64,000 nt of DNA, from positions 2,254,501 to 2,318,500 of the forward strand of contig NZ_CP009159.1 of NCBI RefSeq assembly GCF_000739435.1, in the 5' to 3' direction. Within the stretch, counting starts at the first letter, position 1, and each line of letters opens with the position of its first letter. The notes beneath the pieces are model-generated. The model saw only the letters and a list, made by a program, of their open reading frames with translations. It was not told where the DNA came from and ran no database searches. This document shows positions 1 to 9,698 of the stretch, piece after piece. The stretch comes from Actinobacillus suis ATCC 33415. GTDB taxonomy: Bacteria; Pseudomonadota; Gammaproteobacteria; Enterobacterales; Pasteurellaceae. Position numbers and translations under genes: made by a program.

Positions 1-1066
1 GTTGTTGTTGGTAATTCCGTTCTTAGCCGCTTGTGGTAGCAGTACCAAAAAAGTGAAAAGAACTAAAACGAAAGTTGATTACACCAAAGACACTAACGGT
101 TTAGATATTTTAACCGGACAATTCTCGCATAATATTGATGATATTTGGGGAAGTAACGAGCTTTTAGTCGCAAGTAAAAAAGATTACGTAAAATATACGG
201 ATAAGTTTTACACTCGTAGCCACATTTCTTTCGAAGACGGTCAAATTACGATTGAAACTTTGGGCGATCAAAATCACTTACGTAATAGTATTATTCACAC
301 CTTATTAATGGGATCAGACCCTAAGGGGATCGACTTATTTGCTTCCGGTGATGCGCCGATTAGCAGCAATCCTTTCCTTGCCGGTCAGGTGAACGACCAA
401 TTCGGACGTGATATTAATAATGTTGCTATTGCCAATGACTTTGCGACCTATTTAATTCAAAATAAATTACAAACTCGCCGTCTTCAAAATGGTAGAACAG
501 TGACTTATGTAACTATTAAAATGGTAGCAGGACATATTGAAGTGCGTGCACGCCAATATTTGCCGTTGGTACGTAAAATGGCGAAACGCTACGGCATCGA
601 ACCGAGCCTGATTTTAGGTATTATGGAAGTTGAATCGGCATTCAACCCGTATGCGGTAAGTTATGCGAATGCGATCGGTTTGATGCAGGTTGTGCCTCGT
701 ACTGCCGGACGTGATATTTTTGCTCGTAAAGGATTTGGTGGTCAGCCTGATCGCGCTTATTTGTATAATCCGACACAGAATATTGATGCAGGGACGTTAT
801 ACTTAACCATTTTACGGGATGAATATTTAGACGGTATCACCAATCCGGTGGCAAAACGTTATGCAATGATCTCCGCTTATAACAGCGGTGCGGGAGCAGT
901 GCTTAAAGTATTTGATTATGATAAATATGATGCGATTGATCGTATCAATGATTTATCTCCGGATGCGGTTTATCGTATTTTGACAACCGCGCACCCTTCA
1001 AGCCAAGCAAGAAATTATTTGAAGAAAGTAACGAAAGCGCGAGAAAAATATTTACACGTTCGATAA
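1..1066 (+). CDS. mltC: Membrane-bound lytic murein transglycosylase C (5' end outside window)
   Basis: This outer-membrane lipoprotein cleaves the MurNAc-GlcNAc bond of peptidoglycan to give 1,6-anhydro-MurNAc ends. The open frame begins at base 2 without a credible start codon, so the first residues lie left of the window. What remains starts in the lipoprotein signal, with lipobox LAAC followed by GSS. The N-terminal MltC domain carries [12 protein letters not shown], close to the E. coli protein. The C-terminal SLT lysozyme-like domain (about residues 185-350) has the catalytic Glu in [12 protein letters not shown], then [13 protein letters not shown] and AYNSGAGAV. The visible 354 residues compare with about 359 in E. 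coli, so little is missing. The anhydro-sugars it releases feed the AnmK-MurQ recycling pathway encoded 3 kb away. Confidence 0.95.
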   Translation, partial: LLLVIPFLAACGSSTKKVKRTKTKVDYTKDTNGLDILTGQFSHNIDDIWGSNELLVASKKDYVKYTDKFYTRSHISFEDGQITIETLGDQNHLRNSIIHTLLMGSDPKGIDLFASGDAPISSNPFLAGQVNDQFGRDINNVAIANDFATYLIQNKLQTRRLQNGRTVTYVTIKMVAGHIEVRARQYLPLVRKMAKRYGIEPSLILGIMEVESAFNPYAVSYANAIGLMQVVPRTAGRDIFARKGFGGQPDRAYLYNPTQNIDAGTLYLTILRDEYLDGITNPVAKRYAMISAYNSGAGAVLKVFDYDKYDAIDRINDLSPDAVYRILTTAHPSSQARNYLKKVTKAREKYLHVR

Positions 1067-1141
1067 TTTGTTGTTTTTTAAAGCAAAAAGTACAAAAAAA
1101 GCACGTTTAAACCAAGTTTTTTAAATTTTTAAAAAAAGTGT

Positions 1142-1170
1142 TTGACGAAGTGGGGTGAAATCAGCATAAT
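1142..1170 (+). promoter_or_regulatory. Sigma70 promoter of first tRNA-Phe/Asn unit
   Basis: TTGACG (1142-1147), a 17-bp spacer and CATAAT (1165-1170), about 20 bp before the first tRNA. The bases just after the -10 are GC-rich (GCACCCCGC), as expected for a discriminator under stringent control; that regulatory role is inference. The second unit has the same two hexamers with the same spacing. Confidence 0.8.
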
Positions 1171-1190
1171 GCACCCCGCAACAAGACGTT

Positions 1191-1266
1191 GCCTCGATAG
1201 CTCAGTCGGTAGAGCAGGGGATTGAAAATCCCCGTGTCGGTGGTTCGATTCCGCCTCGAGGCACCA
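1191..1266 (+). tRNA. tRNA-Phe (GAA), copy 1
   Basis: A 76-nt cloverleaf with encoded CCA. The acceptor stem is GCCTCGA/TCGAGGC, the D-loop AGCTCAGTCGGTAGAGC, the anticodon loop TTGAAAA with anticodon GAA, and the T-arm GGTTCGATTCC. Outside the acceptor and T stems it closely matches E. coli tRNA-Phe. Confidence 0.97.
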
Positions 1267-1271
1267 TCTAT

Positions 1272-1347
1272 TCCTCCTTAGTTCAGTCGGTAGAACGGTG
1301 GACTGTTAATCCATATGTCGCAGGTTCGAGTCCCGCAGGAGGAGCCA
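1272..1347 (+). tRNA. tRNA-Asn (GTT), copy 1
   Basis: A 76-nt cloverleaf ending in an encoded CCA. The anticodon loop CTGTTAA gives anticodon GTT; the acceptor stem is TCCTCCT/AGGAGGA and the T-arm GGTTCGAGTCC. It lies 5 nt after tRNA-Phe, so the two are processed from one transcript. Confidence 0.97.
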
Positions 1348-1353
1348 TATTTC

Positions 1354-1386
1354 GAAGCCCTGATGATTTTCATTAGGGCTTCACTT
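1354..1386 (+). terminator. Terminator of first tRNA unit
   Basis: Inverted repeat GAAGCCCT/AGGGCTTC around a 13-nt loop, followed by a moderately T-rich stretch. It separates the two tRNA units. Confidence 0.75.
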
Positions 1387-1435
1387 TATTAGCAATTTGC
1401 TTTTGCTAGCTTTTCAAAAAGTTATCTTGGAGAGC

Positions 1436-1464
1436 TTGACGCTGAGTTAAAATAATTGCATAAT
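1436..1464 (+). promoter_or_regulatory. Sigma70 promoter of second tRNA-Phe/Asn unit
   Basis: TTGACG (1436-1441), 17-bp spacer, CATAAT (1459-1464). The hexamers and spacing are identical to the first unit, but the spacer and discriminator sequences differ. Confidence 0.8.
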
Positions 1465-1486
1465 AAACTCTCGCAATCAACGAGAT

Positions 1487-1562
1487 GCCTCGATAGCTCA
1501 GTCGGTAGAGCAGGGGATTGAAAATCCCCGTGTCGGTGGTTCGATTCCGCCTCGAGGCACCA
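1487..1562 (+). tRNA. tRNA-Phe (GAA), copy 2
   Basis: Identical in sequence to copy 1 at 1191-1266, including the encoded CCA and the GAA anticodon. Confidence 0.97.
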
Positions 1563-1581
1563 TTAATTGCAAAAATTCAAT

Positions 1582-1657
1582 TCCTCCTTAGTTCAGTCGG
1601 TAGAACGGTGGACTGTTAATCCATATGTCGCAGGTTCGAGTCCCGCAGGAGGAGCCA
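1582..1657 (+). tRNA. tRNA-Asn (GTT), copy 2
   Basis: Identical to copy 1 at 1272-1347. Here the Phe-Asn spacer is 19 nt instead of 5, so the spacers have diverged while the tRNAs stayed identical. Confidence 0.97.
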
Positions 1658-1664
1658 TATTCAG

Positions 1665-1704
1665 AAACCCTGATAGCTAAATAACTATCAGGGTTTCGCT
1701 TTTT
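1665..1704 (+). terminator. Terminator of second tRNA unit
   Basis: A 12-bp inverted repeat AAACCCTGATAG/CTATCAGGGTTT followed by CGCTTTTTCT. It is a strong intrinsic terminator directly after the second tRNA-Asn. Confidence 0.85.
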
Positions 1705-1870
1705 CTAGAGGCTGAAAAGCGCATTTTCTATATGCTAAGTGCCATTGTTGAAATTTTGTGATCTCTCTCCAATTTTTGAAAAAAACTTGAAATTTCCCTT
1801 CGCAAAATTGTGTGAGACAGAGTATCATTAGCGAAACAATAAAAATGATTCCTCGAATATCGTCAATTTT
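1705..1870. other. Gene-free stretch between tRNA and ffh; possible small RNA
   Basis: No open frame with a plausible ribosome site is seen here on either strand. The stretch ends at a strong rho-independent terminator (1871-1908) that has no gene in front of it. That arrangement would fit a small RNA of about 60-150 nt. A weak promoter-like pair (TTCGCA, 18 bp, TATCAT near 1823-1828) is the best start I can see. The call is inference. Confidence 0.35.
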
Positions 1871-1908
1871 GCGACATCACTTTTAATACGAGTGATGTCG
1901 CATTTTTT
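1871..1908 (+). terminator. Orphan intrinsic terminator
   Basis: Perfect 10-bp stem GCGACATCAC/GTGATGTCGC with an 11-nt loop, then CATTTTTT. No coding gene precedes it on the plus strand after the tRNA terminator at 1665-1704. Confidence 0.85.
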
Positions 1909-1915
1909 ATACCTG

Positions 1916-1955
1916 AAAATCCACCTTTTATCCTGTCATAAAGGTGGATTTTTTG
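1916..1955. terminator. Second hairpin, overlapping ffh promoter region
   Basis: AAAATCCACCTTTA and TAAAGGTGGATTTTTT form a stem of about 14 bp with a T-run on both strands, so it can terminate in either direction. Its right arm lies in the spacer of a promoter-like pair, CTGTCA (1933-1938), 17 bp, TATAAT (1956-1961), which would serve ffh. Confidence 0.7.
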
Positions 1956-2050
1956 TATAATGAAAATAATTTTCCGCTGAAGCTCTCTTGGGCTTAAAAC
2001 TTAAAAAGAAAAGCGGTCTGATTTTAGAAAAATTTTGCAAAGAGAAAATT

Positions 2051-3448
2051 ATGTTTGAAAACCTATCTGACAGACTATCGAAAACCTTGCGTAACATTAC
2101 CGGTAAAGGTCGTTTAACTGAAGATAATATTAAAGATACGCTGCGTGAAGTACGTATGGCGTTATTAGAAGCCGATGTAGCGTTACCGGTTGTGCGTGAA
2201 TTCATTAATAAAGTGAAAGAGCGTGCGATTGGTGAAGAGGTAAATAAAAGTTTAACGCCGGGTCAGGAGTTTCTTAAGATCGTACAAAGCGAACTTGAGA
2301 AAGCGATGGGTGAGGCGAATGAGGAGTTAAATCTTGCGACCCAACCGCCGGCAGTAATTTTAATGGCGGGTTTACAAGGTGCGGGTAAAACTACTTCGGT
2401 CGGTAAATTAGCAAAATTCCTTAAAGAGCGCCACAAGAAGAAAGTATTAGTGGTTTCTGCCGACGTTTATCGTCCAGCGGCGATTAAACAGCTTCAAACC
2501 TTAGCGGAAGCATTAAAAGTCGATTTCTTCCCGACAGAGACAAGCCAAAAACCGGTTGAAATCGCGGAACTTGCCTTAAAGCACGCAAAACTGAATTTCT
2601 TTGATGTTTTAATTGTGGATACTGCAGGTCGTTTACACGTTGACGGTGAGATGATGGAAGAAATCCAGCAAATCCACAGCGTATTAAATCCGATTGAAAC
2701 ACTTTTCACCGTGGATGCGATGACCGGCCAAGATGCGGCGAATACGGCAAAAGCTTTCAACGAAGCATTACCACTTACCGGTGTAATCTTAACCAAAGTA
2801 GATGGTGATGCACGTGGTGGTGCGGCGTTATCTATTCGTCAAATCACCGGCAAGCCGATTAAATTCCTCGGTGTGGGTGAGAAAACTGATGCGTTAGAAC
2901 CGTTCCATCCGGATCGTGTTGCTTCACGTATTCTGGGTATGGGCGATGTGCTATCGTTAATTGAAGATTTACAACGCTCGGTTGACCAAGAAAAAGCTGA
3001 GAAAATGGCACAGAAATTCAAGAAAGGTGATGACTTCACCCTTGAAGATTTCCGTGAACAGCTCATCGAAATGAAAAAAATGGGCGGTATGATGTCGATG
3101 CTGGATAAACTGCCTGGTGCGAAGAATTTACCTGATCATGTAAAAAATCAGGTGGATGATAAAATGTTCGTTAAAATGGAAGCAATCATCAACTCTATGA
3201 CGCTGAAAGAGCGTGCGAATCCGGATATTATTAAAGGCTCTCGTCGTCGTCGTATTGCGTTAGGTTCGGGTACACAGGTGCAAGACGTAAACAAATTGCT
3301 TAAGCAATTCGATGAAATGCAGCGTATGATGAAGAAAATGCGTAAAGGCGGTATGGCGAAAATGATGCGTGGCATGAAAGGCTTAATGGGCGGAGGCGGT
3401 TTAGGCGGCCTCGGTGGCTTAGGCGGGATGTTTGGCGGTAAACGCTAA
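2051..3448 (+). CDS. ffh: Signal recognition particle protein Ffh (SRP54)
   Basis: Ffh binds the signal sequence of nascent inner-membrane proteins and, with 4.5S RNA, delivers the ribosome to FtsY in a GTP-dependent cycle. The 465-residue frame has the N domain (MFENLSDRLSKTL), the G domain with P-loop GLQGAGKTTSVGKL near residue 105, the DTAGR and TKVDGDARGG motifs, and the methionine-rich M domain ending in a glycine-rich tail. E. coli Ffh has 453 residues. The frame can be read from an earlier ATG at 1988, but that adds 21 residues absent from the family and encoded partly by a USS-like stretch; ATG 2051 is preferred. It is transcribed alone, ending at the USS-pair terminator shared with murQ. 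Confidence 0.97.
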   Translation: MFENLSDRLSKTLRNITGKGRLTEDNIKDTLREVRMALLEADVALPVVREFINKVKERAIGEEVNKSLTPGQEFLKIVQSELEKAMGEANEELNLATQPPAVILMAGLQGAGKTTSVGKLAKFLKERHKKKVLVVSADVYRPAAIKQLQTLAEALKVDFFPTETSQKPVEIAELALKHAKLNFFDVLIVDTAGRLHVDGEMMEEIQQIHSVLNPIETLFTVDAMTGQDAANTAKAFNEALPLTGVILTKVDGDARGGAALSIRQITGKPIKFLGVGEKTDALEPFHPDRVASRILGMGDVLSLIEDLQRSVDQEKAEKMAQKFKKGDDFTLEDFREQLIEMKKMGGMMSMLDKLPGAKNLPDHVKNQVDDKMFVKMEAIINSMTLKERANPDIIKGSRRRRIALGSGTQVQDVNKLLKQFDEMQRMMKKMRKGGMAKMMRGMKGLMGGGGLGGLGGLGGMFGGKR

Positions 3449-3461
3449 TTAGCTACGTTCC

Positions 3462-3507
3462 AAGCGGTCGGATTTTGTAGAAAATTTGCAAAATCCGACC
3501 GCTTTTT
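3462..3507. terminator. Inverted USS pair acting as bidirectional terminator (ffh/murQ)
   Basis: AAGCGGTCGGATTTT (3462-3476) is matched by AAAATCCGACCGCTT (3490-3504), followed by a T-run. Two uptake signal cores face each other and form a 15-bp stem between the convergent 3' ends of ffh and murQ. Confidence 0.8.
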
Positions 3508-3513
3508 TATGCC

Positions 3514-4461
<948 letters not shown>

Positions 4462-4481
4462 TTATACAAGTGAGGAAGTGA

Positions 4482-5591
4482 TTACTTAGGATAAATTACC
4501 CCTAAACTCACCGGCTGTTTTGCTCCGGTTACACTTGGTAAGTTGCTCGTTAAATTATGCACTCGTTGATAAGCCAGCCAAGCAAAAGCAGCTGCTTCGA
4601 CATAATCAATATCCAATCCGTACTCATCAGTGGTAGCCACCTGCCATTTTGGCAGTAATTCTGAAAATCTCTGCATTAACAATGGGTTGCGTGCGCCACC
4701 ACCACACACAAGTAACAAGCATTGCTTTTCACTTTCTAAAGTTTTTAACTCGTTTACGACACTTTGTGCAGTAAATTCCGCCAGTGTCCGTTGTACGTCT
4801 TCAGGGCGATAAGCGGTTAAATTTGGCGATTTTTTTGCAAGCCATTCGAGATTAAATAATTCTCGTCCGGTGCTTTTCGGGGCAGGTAATTTGAAAAAAG
4901 GCTCATCAAGTAAACTGTTGAGCAATGCCGGAATTAGTGTCCCGGTTTTTGCCCATTCGGCATTTTTGTCATAGCGTTTAGCTTGGTGCAGCTCTATCCA
5001 CGAATCCATCAGTGCATTGCCGACACTGACATCGTAGCCAATGGTCGGCTGCTGTGGCGCAAGTACCGAAATATTGGAAATACCGCCGATATTTAGCACT
5101 ACGGTTAAGCGTTCCGGCGAGGCAAAAATCCCTTCGTGAAAAGCCGGCACTAATGGTGCCCCCTGTCCGCCGACCGCCATATCTTTGCGACGGAAATCCG
5201 CAATAGTGGTAATGCCGGTATGAGCGGCAACCAAATTCATATCACCGATTTGCATGGTAAATGGGAATTTGCCGTTTGGAGAATGCCATACAGTTTGTCC
5301 ATGACAACCGATTGCTTGAATATCACTTGCAGTGAGATGATGTTCGACTAAAAAGCGATTGATACTTTCGGCATACAACAGGCCTAAACGGTGATCGATT
5401 TCACCTAATTTTTGTAAGGAAGTTTCACCGCTTTTGAGTAAGTGCGATAAATCGGTGCGTAAATCTTCCGGCATAGGTGTAAAGCTGCAAGCGGTCAGTT
5501 TTGGCGGATTTTTTGCAAAATCCATTACACATAAATCCACGCCGTCAAGACTGGTGCCGGACATCACGCCAAGGTAGAGGTTTTTAGTCAT
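4482..5591 (-). CDS. anmK: Anhydro-N-acetylmuramic acid kinase
   Basis: AnmK hydrolyses the 1,6-anhydro ring and phosphorylates the sugar to MurNAc-6-P using ATP. The 369-residue protein opens with the signature [16 protein letters not shown]. It also carries [31 protein letters not shown] (substrate-binding region), [11 protein letters not shown] and [13 protein letters not shown] of the sugar kinase/Hsp70 fold. It is the first gene of an anmK-murQ pair. The frame includes an uptake signal near residue 34 that encodes LTAC. Confidence 0.96.
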   Translation of the reverse strand: MTKNLYLGVMSGTSLDGVDLCVMDFAKNPPKLTACSFTPMPEDLRTDLSHLLKSGETSLQKLGEIDHRLGLLYAESINRFLVEHHLTASDIQAIGCHGQTVWHSPNGKFPFTMQIGDMNLVAAHTGITTIADFRRKDMAVGGQGAPLVPAFHEGIFASPERLTVVLNIGGISNISVLAPQQPTIGYDVSVGNALMDSWIELHQAKRYDKNAEWAKTGTLIPALLNSLLDEPFFKLPAPKSTGRELFNLEWLAKKSPNLTAYRPEDVQRTLAEFTAQSVVNELKTLESEKQCLLLVCGGGARNPLLMQRFSELLPKWQVATTDEYGLDIDYVEAAAFAWLAYQRVHNLTSNLPSVTGAKQPVSLGVIYPK

Positions 5592-5685
5592 AAAAATGAA
5601 AGGAAAGGAAAATTTGTTGAATTATATCGAATATCCGCCACAAAAGCGGTAAGATCTCGGCTGATTTTTACAAATTTATCTCTTT

Positions 5686-6750
5686 ATGAACCTTCAAAAA
5701 CTTTTATTGATTCGACGATTTTTCTCCACTCTTGCATTTTTCTCAATGCAAACCGTGTTTTTTATCTATTTACAGAAAAAAGGCTTAAGCAATAGCGAAA
5801 TCGCTTTTTCGTTGTCTTTATTATTCTTTTGTAATCAAGCATTGGCAATTTTAGCCGGCATTTGGGGCGATCGTTATGGCTTGGCTAAAATGATGTTACT
5901 AGGCTGTTTGCTGGACGTGTTGGCTTATATTTTCTTCCTCTCAGCGGATAATTACTGGTTATTATTGTTAGCTACTACTTGTTTCGGGCTAGGAAGCTGT
6001 TTGTTTGGTACCAATGCGAAGGCGTGTTTATTGGCTTTGGCAGGCGATGAATATAGTGAGAAAACCCGTTTGCAGGGTAAATATCTGAAAGTGACCAGTA
6101 TGTCTTCGATGTTTGCACCGTTACTGGTGATTCCGTTTATTAAATTTGAGCAAATTGAGTTATTAATTTGGGTTTGTTTTGCGATGGAGGCGGTGCTATT
6201 TGCGCTGATGGTCAAGCCGTTTTATCAGATTCAAACCTTACAAACTTTAGTCAAATTCCGCTTCGGACAGATTCGAGAAATTATTACTAAAGAGTTTTTA
6301 TTTGTGCATTTGATGCTGTTTATTCCGCTATCAATTGCCACTTCGTTTTTTGTGATTTTCCCGTTTTTATTTGATAACAAATTAGCTGCACCGGAACATA
6401 GCCCAATCGCATTATTTGTGAACGGTTTGATGACGGTATCGTTACAAAGCTACTTCTCGCGTAAAATTAATCTCACTGCGAAGCAAACCGTTTGGGTCGC
6501 ACCGCTGTTGGCGATTGGTATCATTGTGCCGTGGTTTATTACCTTGCATTACATTTCGCTGTTTAGTGCTTATGTCTATTTGGTTATTTTTACCGTGATT
6601 GAGGTGTATGCGCTGACAGCAATGGCGAATCTGTTAGTGAAATTTGATAATGGTACCAATCGAGGCTTCATTTTTGGTGCATCACGTCTGCTGCTTTCGA
6701 TTGCGACGGTAGTGGTGATGAATTTAATTCCTCATTTGTTTTTGGTGTAG
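5686..6750 (+). CDS. MFS-type transporter, substrate unknown
   Basis: A 354-residue integral membrane protein with about 10-11 hydrophobic segments. The loop after the second helix reads GIWGDRYGLAKMMLLG, the conserved major-facilitator motif (G-x-x-x-D-R-x-G-R/K). It is shorter than a typical 12-helix MFS carrier of about 400 residues. Nothing in the sequence identifies the substrate. It ends 2 bp before crcB, so the two are almost certainly cotranscribed; whether it plays any part in fluoride or drug export is only a guess. It is divergent from anmK. Confidence 0.8.
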   Translation: MNLQKLLLIRRFFSTLAFFSMQTVFFIYLQKKGLSNSEIAFSLSLLFFCNQALAILAGIWGDRYGLAKMMLLGCLLDVLAYIFFLSADNYWLLLLATTCFGLGSCLFGTNAKACLLALAGDEYSEKTRLQGKYLKVTSMSSMFAPLLVIPFIKFEQIELLIWVCFAMEAVLFALMVKPFYQIQTLQTLVKFRFGQIREIITKEFLFVHLMLFIPLSIATSFFVIFPFLFDNKLAAPEHSPIALFVNGLMTVSLQSYFSRKINLTAKQTVWVAPLLAIGIIVPWFITLHYISLFSAYVYLVIFTVIEVYALTAMANLLVKFDNGTNRGFIFGASRLLLSIATVVVMNLIPHLFLV

Positions 6751-6752
6751 CT

Positions 6753-7124
6753 ATGACTATTCTTTGGATTACTCTCGGTGCGGTGTTAGGCGCAATTTCT
6801 CGCTGGCAATTAGGCGTATGGTTTAACGGTTTTCTCAGCCAGTTTGCCTTTGGTACATTGTTAGCCAATTTGCTCGGCTGCTTCTTAATTGGAATCGCCA
6901 TTGGCTTGCATTTGAATGACGGGCAGAAATTATTGTTTATTACTGGTTTTCTAGGCAGCTTCACCACTTTTTCGAGCTTTTCATTAGAAGTAAGTGAAAA
7001 GTTACTGGCGGAGAAATATTACCAAGCCTTCGGTATTATCGGTTTGCATTTGGTTGGGGGAATTTTGTGTACAGTGATAGGAATTTTGCTAGTACGCCTT
7101 TTTACAAGCGGTCAAAATTACTAA
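6753..7124 (+). CDS. crcB: Fluoride ion channel CrcB/Fluc
   Basis: A small dual-topology membrane protein that dimerises to form a fluoride-selective channel, lowering cytoplasmic fluoride. The 123 residues have four hydrophobic helices, the N-terminal GAVLGAISRW, the pore Asn in GTLLANLLGCFLIG, and the signature GFLGSFTTFSSFSLE with its Phe box. It follows the MFS gene after 2 bp. No fluoride riboswitch consensus was seen upstream. The C-terminus TSGQNY is encoded by an uptake signal overlapping the end of the gene. Confidence 0.94.
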   Translation: MTILWITLGAVLGAISRWQLGVWFNGFLSQFAFGTLLANLLGCFLIGIAIGLHLNDGQKLLFITGFLGSFTTFSSFSLEVSEKLLAEKYYQAFGIIGLHLVGGILCTVIGILLVRLFTSGQNY

Positions 7125-7135
7125 ATTTTTTGCAA

Positions 7136-7173
7136 AAAAATGCCCTCACGACTTAAAGTTGGAGGGCATTTTT
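7136..7173. terminator. Bidirectional terminator between crcB and dcu gene
   Basis: AAAATGCCCTC and GAGGGCATTTTT form the stem with a 14-nt loop. A-run and T-run on the two sides allow termination of both convergent genes. Confidence 0.85.
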
Positions 7174-7183
7174 CGTTAGCTAA

Positions 7184-8506
7184 TTAAAGTAAAATATTTG
7201 CTAATAAAAGACCGAAGCCAATGCTGAAAATCATACTTAATAAGCCCGGTAACATAAAGCTGTGGTTAAAGATATATTTACCGATTTTGGTTGTACCGGT
7301 GGTATCGAAGTCAATTGAGGCGATAATCGGACCGTAGTTCGGAATAAAGAAATAACCGTTTACTGCCACGAATACCCCGATTAATACCGGTGCTGGAATG
7401 CCGATTGCAATCGCAAGCGGGAAGAGTGTTGCCACAGTTGCACCTTGGCTGTTTACTAATACCGATAAAACAAATAATGCGAAAGCAAATGCCCATGGTG
7501 CGGTTTCTACTAAGCCTTGTACCATGCCTTTCACTTCAGTCATATGACCTTGCATTAACGTATCACCTAACCATGCGATACCGAAAATCGCAATTACCGC
7601 ACGCATACCGGCATGGAAAATCGAACCTTTAGTGATTTCATCGCCGTCCGGTTTGCAGAATAAGATAATTAATGCACCGACAGAAAGCATCACGATTTCA
7701 ATCGTATGCGCCATACCCATCGGTTTGCCGTCAAACACAGGACGAAGTGACGGTACCGCACCCATTAATACAACTAATAATGCACCGAATAAGAATAAAC
7801 CTACAGAAGTTTTTGCGGTTGATTTAATTTGAATATCTGCAGGATCGACAGAAGTGTGATTTTCTTTTACGTAATCAGGATCTTGTAATAATTTTTGGTA
7901 ATGCGGATCGTCTTTTAACTCTTTACCCATTTTATTTACGAATACACAAGCAAGCATTAAACCAAGTAAAGTTGCCGGCACGGTTACCATTAATACATCG
8001 CCTAAAGTAATGCCTTGCGGCTCTAAAAATGCCACTACTGCAACTACCGCCGCCGCAATCGGGCTTGCTACGATCGCAAATTGTGAAGCGATTACTGCCA
8101 TTGAGAGAGGACGCTCTGGACGAATACCGTTATGGCGACTAACTTCAGCGATAACAGGTAATACTGAATACGCTACGTGACCTGTACCCGCTAACACAGT
8201 GAATGTCCAAGTAACAAGCGGTGCGATAAAAGTAATATATTTTGGATTACGACGTAAAATGTTTGTCGCCAGTTTGATCATATAGTCTAAACCGCCGGCC
8301 GCTTGCATTGCCGCTGCGGCTGCAACTACCGCCATGATCATAAACATTACGTCAATCGGTAAGCCAGCTGGTTTTAAACCAAACACGAAAGAAAGGATCG
8401 CTAAGCCTAACCCGCCAAATACCCCTAAACCGATACCACCGACACGGGCACCAATCAAAATGCATAGTAAAACTATGGCAAATTGCAAAAGAAACATTGC
8501 AGACAT
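7184..8506 (-). CDS. dcuB: Anaerobic C4-dicarboxylate carrier, Dcu family
   Basis: Inner-membrane carrier for fumarate, malate, aspartate and succinate; Dcu proteins exchange fumarate for succinate during fumarate respiration. The 440 residues have the family hallmarks [47 protein letters not shown] and [19 protein letters not shown] near the end. Features of both DcuA and DcuB are present; the symbol follows Pasteurellaceae usage and the subtype is uncertain. Starts upstream of 8506 exist in the frame, but GGAG stands 10 nt before ATG 8506 and the extra N-terminus is hydrophilic and not conserved. The job fits the fumarate reductase operon 2.5 kb away. I found no clear FNR dyad upstream. Confidence 0.88.
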   Translation of the reverse strand: MSAMFLLQFAIVLLCILIGARVGGIGLGVFGGLGLAILSFVFGLKPAGLPIDVMFMIMAVVAAAAAMQAAGGLDYMIKLATNILRRNPKYITFIAPLVTWTFTVLAGTGHVAYSVLPVIAEVSRHNGIRPERPLSMAVIASQFAIVASPIAAAVVAVVAFLEPQGITLGDVLMVTVPATLLGLMLACVFVNKMGKELKDDPHYQKLLQDPDYVKENHTSVDPADIQIKSTAKTSVGLFLFGALLVVLMGAVPSLRPVFDGKPMGMAHTIEIVMLSVGALIILFCKPDGDEITKGSIFHAGMRAVIAIFGIAWLGDTLMQGHMTEVKGMVQGLVETAPWAFAFALFVLSVLVNSQGATVATLFPLAIAIGIPAPVLIGVFVAVNGYFFIPNYGPIIASIDFDTTGTTKIGKYIFNHSFMLPGLLSMIFSIGFGLLLANILL

Positions 8507-8684
8507 AATTTGATTACTCCATTGTAATTCAGTAAAAAAATCCTCATACTTGAGGAAATAGTCCTTAGAGATAAGCCTTCTCAAAGCAGAATTAAACTCT
8601 TTGAAAAGGGTGCTTAATATAGCAATAAATAAAACTAATCGCTATAAGAATCAATAATTAAATTTTTTTATGATAGGAAATAAT

Positions 8685-9509
8685 ATGCAATTTTCAAAAA
8701 TGCACGGGCTTGGCAATGACTTTATGGTGATTGATGGTGTAACGCAAAATGTCTATCTTACCGAGGATGTGATCCGAAAATTAGCTGATCGTCATACCGG
8801 CGTTGGTTTCGACCAATTATTGCTTGTAGAGCCGCCTTACGACCCGGATTTAGATTTCCATTACCGTATTTTTAATGCGGACGGTAGTGAAGTTGCACAA
8901 TGCGGTAATGGTGCGCGCTGCTTTGCCCGTTTTGTCACGCTAAAAGGTTTAACCAATAAACAAGATATTCGCGTGAGTACTGCCAAAGGCAAAATGGTAT
9001 TAACTTTAAAAGGTGAAGAAAAAGTTCGTGTGAATATGGGGGAACCGATTTGGGAACCGGCACAGGTTCCGTTTACGGCAAATAAATTTGAAAAAAATTA
9101 TATTCTAAGAACGGATTTGCAAACGGTGTTATGCGGTGTGGTTTCAATGGGCAATCCGCATTGCGTGTTACAAGTTGAAGATATTAAGACAGCACCGGTA
9201 AATGAATTAGGACCTTTGTTGGAGAATCATGAACGTTTTCCTGAGCGCGCGAATATCGGCTTTATGCAAGTAGTGAATCGTAATCATATTAAATTACGAG
9301 TATTTGAACGTGGTGCCGGCGAAACGCAGGCATGCGGTAGTGGTGCTTGTGGTGCGGTTGCAGTAGGTATTATGCAAGGCTTGTTGGATAGTAATGTACA
9401 AGTCGACTTACCCGGTGGTTCACTCCAAATCGAGTGGGAAGGTGTCGGTCATCCGTTATATATGACCGGTGATGCTACCCATATTTATGACGGTTTTATT
9501 AAACTCTAA
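8685..9509 (+). CDS. dapF: Diaminopimelate epimerase
   Basis: DapF converts LL-diaminopimelate to the meso form for lysine and peptidoglycan synthesis, using two catalytic cysteines without a cofactor. Both are visible: [16 protein letters not shown] and [14 protein letters not shown]. The protein starts [17 protein letters not shown] and is 274 residues, the same as E. coli. An upstream in-frame ATG (8670) exists, but AGGA at 8675-8678 is correctly spaced for ATG 8685. It is divergent from the dcu gene and followed by a hairpin-rich spacer. Confidence 0.96.
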   Translation: MQFSKMHGLGNDFMVIDGVTQNVYLTEDVIRKLADRHTGVGFDQLLLVEPPYDPDLDFHYRIFNADGSEVAQCGNGARCFARFVTLKGLTNKQDIRVSTAKGKMVLTLKGEEKVRVNMGEPIWEPAQVPFTANKFEKNYILRTDLQTVLCGVVSMGNPHCVLQVEDIKTAPVNELGPLLENHERFPERANIGFMQVVNRNHIKLRVFERGAGETQACGSGACGAVAVGIMQGLLDSNVQVDLPGGSLQIEWEGVGHPLYMTGDATHIYDGFIKL

Positions 9510-9528
9510 ATTAAACTAAGTGCCTTTA

Positions 9529-9692
9529 ACCACAGAATACACGGATAGCACGGAAATTTTGTTTTGTATCATTAGCGTATGCTGTGGTTTTTGTATCACT
9601 ACAAGCGGTCAATTTTTTAGAAGATGTCGCCACGGAATTCACAGATAGCATGGAAATTTTATTCAGCGTAGTCCGTGTGTTCCGTGGTTTTT
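9529..9692. repeat. Two tandem related palindromic elements
   Basis: Element 1 (9529-9592) runs from ACCACAG to CTGTGGT plus T-run. Element 2 (9630-9692) runs from CCACGG to CCGTGG plus T-run. Their left parts are near-direct repeats of each other (CCACRGAATWCACRGATAGCA and GGAAATTTT). A USS separates them (9601-9610). They may also terminate dapF and epmA, which converge here. Confidence 0.65.
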
Positions 9693-9698
9693 AATTAT

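Noticed and set aside
1705..1960. 4.5S RNA gene (ffs) next to ffh
   Set aside because: No long imperfect hairpin with the conserved GGAA loop and internal-loop motif was seen.
1988..2050. Earlier in-frame start of ffh at 1988
   Set aside because: It adds 21 residues not found in Ffh proteins, including a USS-derived stretch; the family start is at 2051.
5592..5685. Fluoride riboswitch before the MFS-crcB pair
   Set aside because: The crcB-motif RNA conserved segments were not found in this 94-bp gap.
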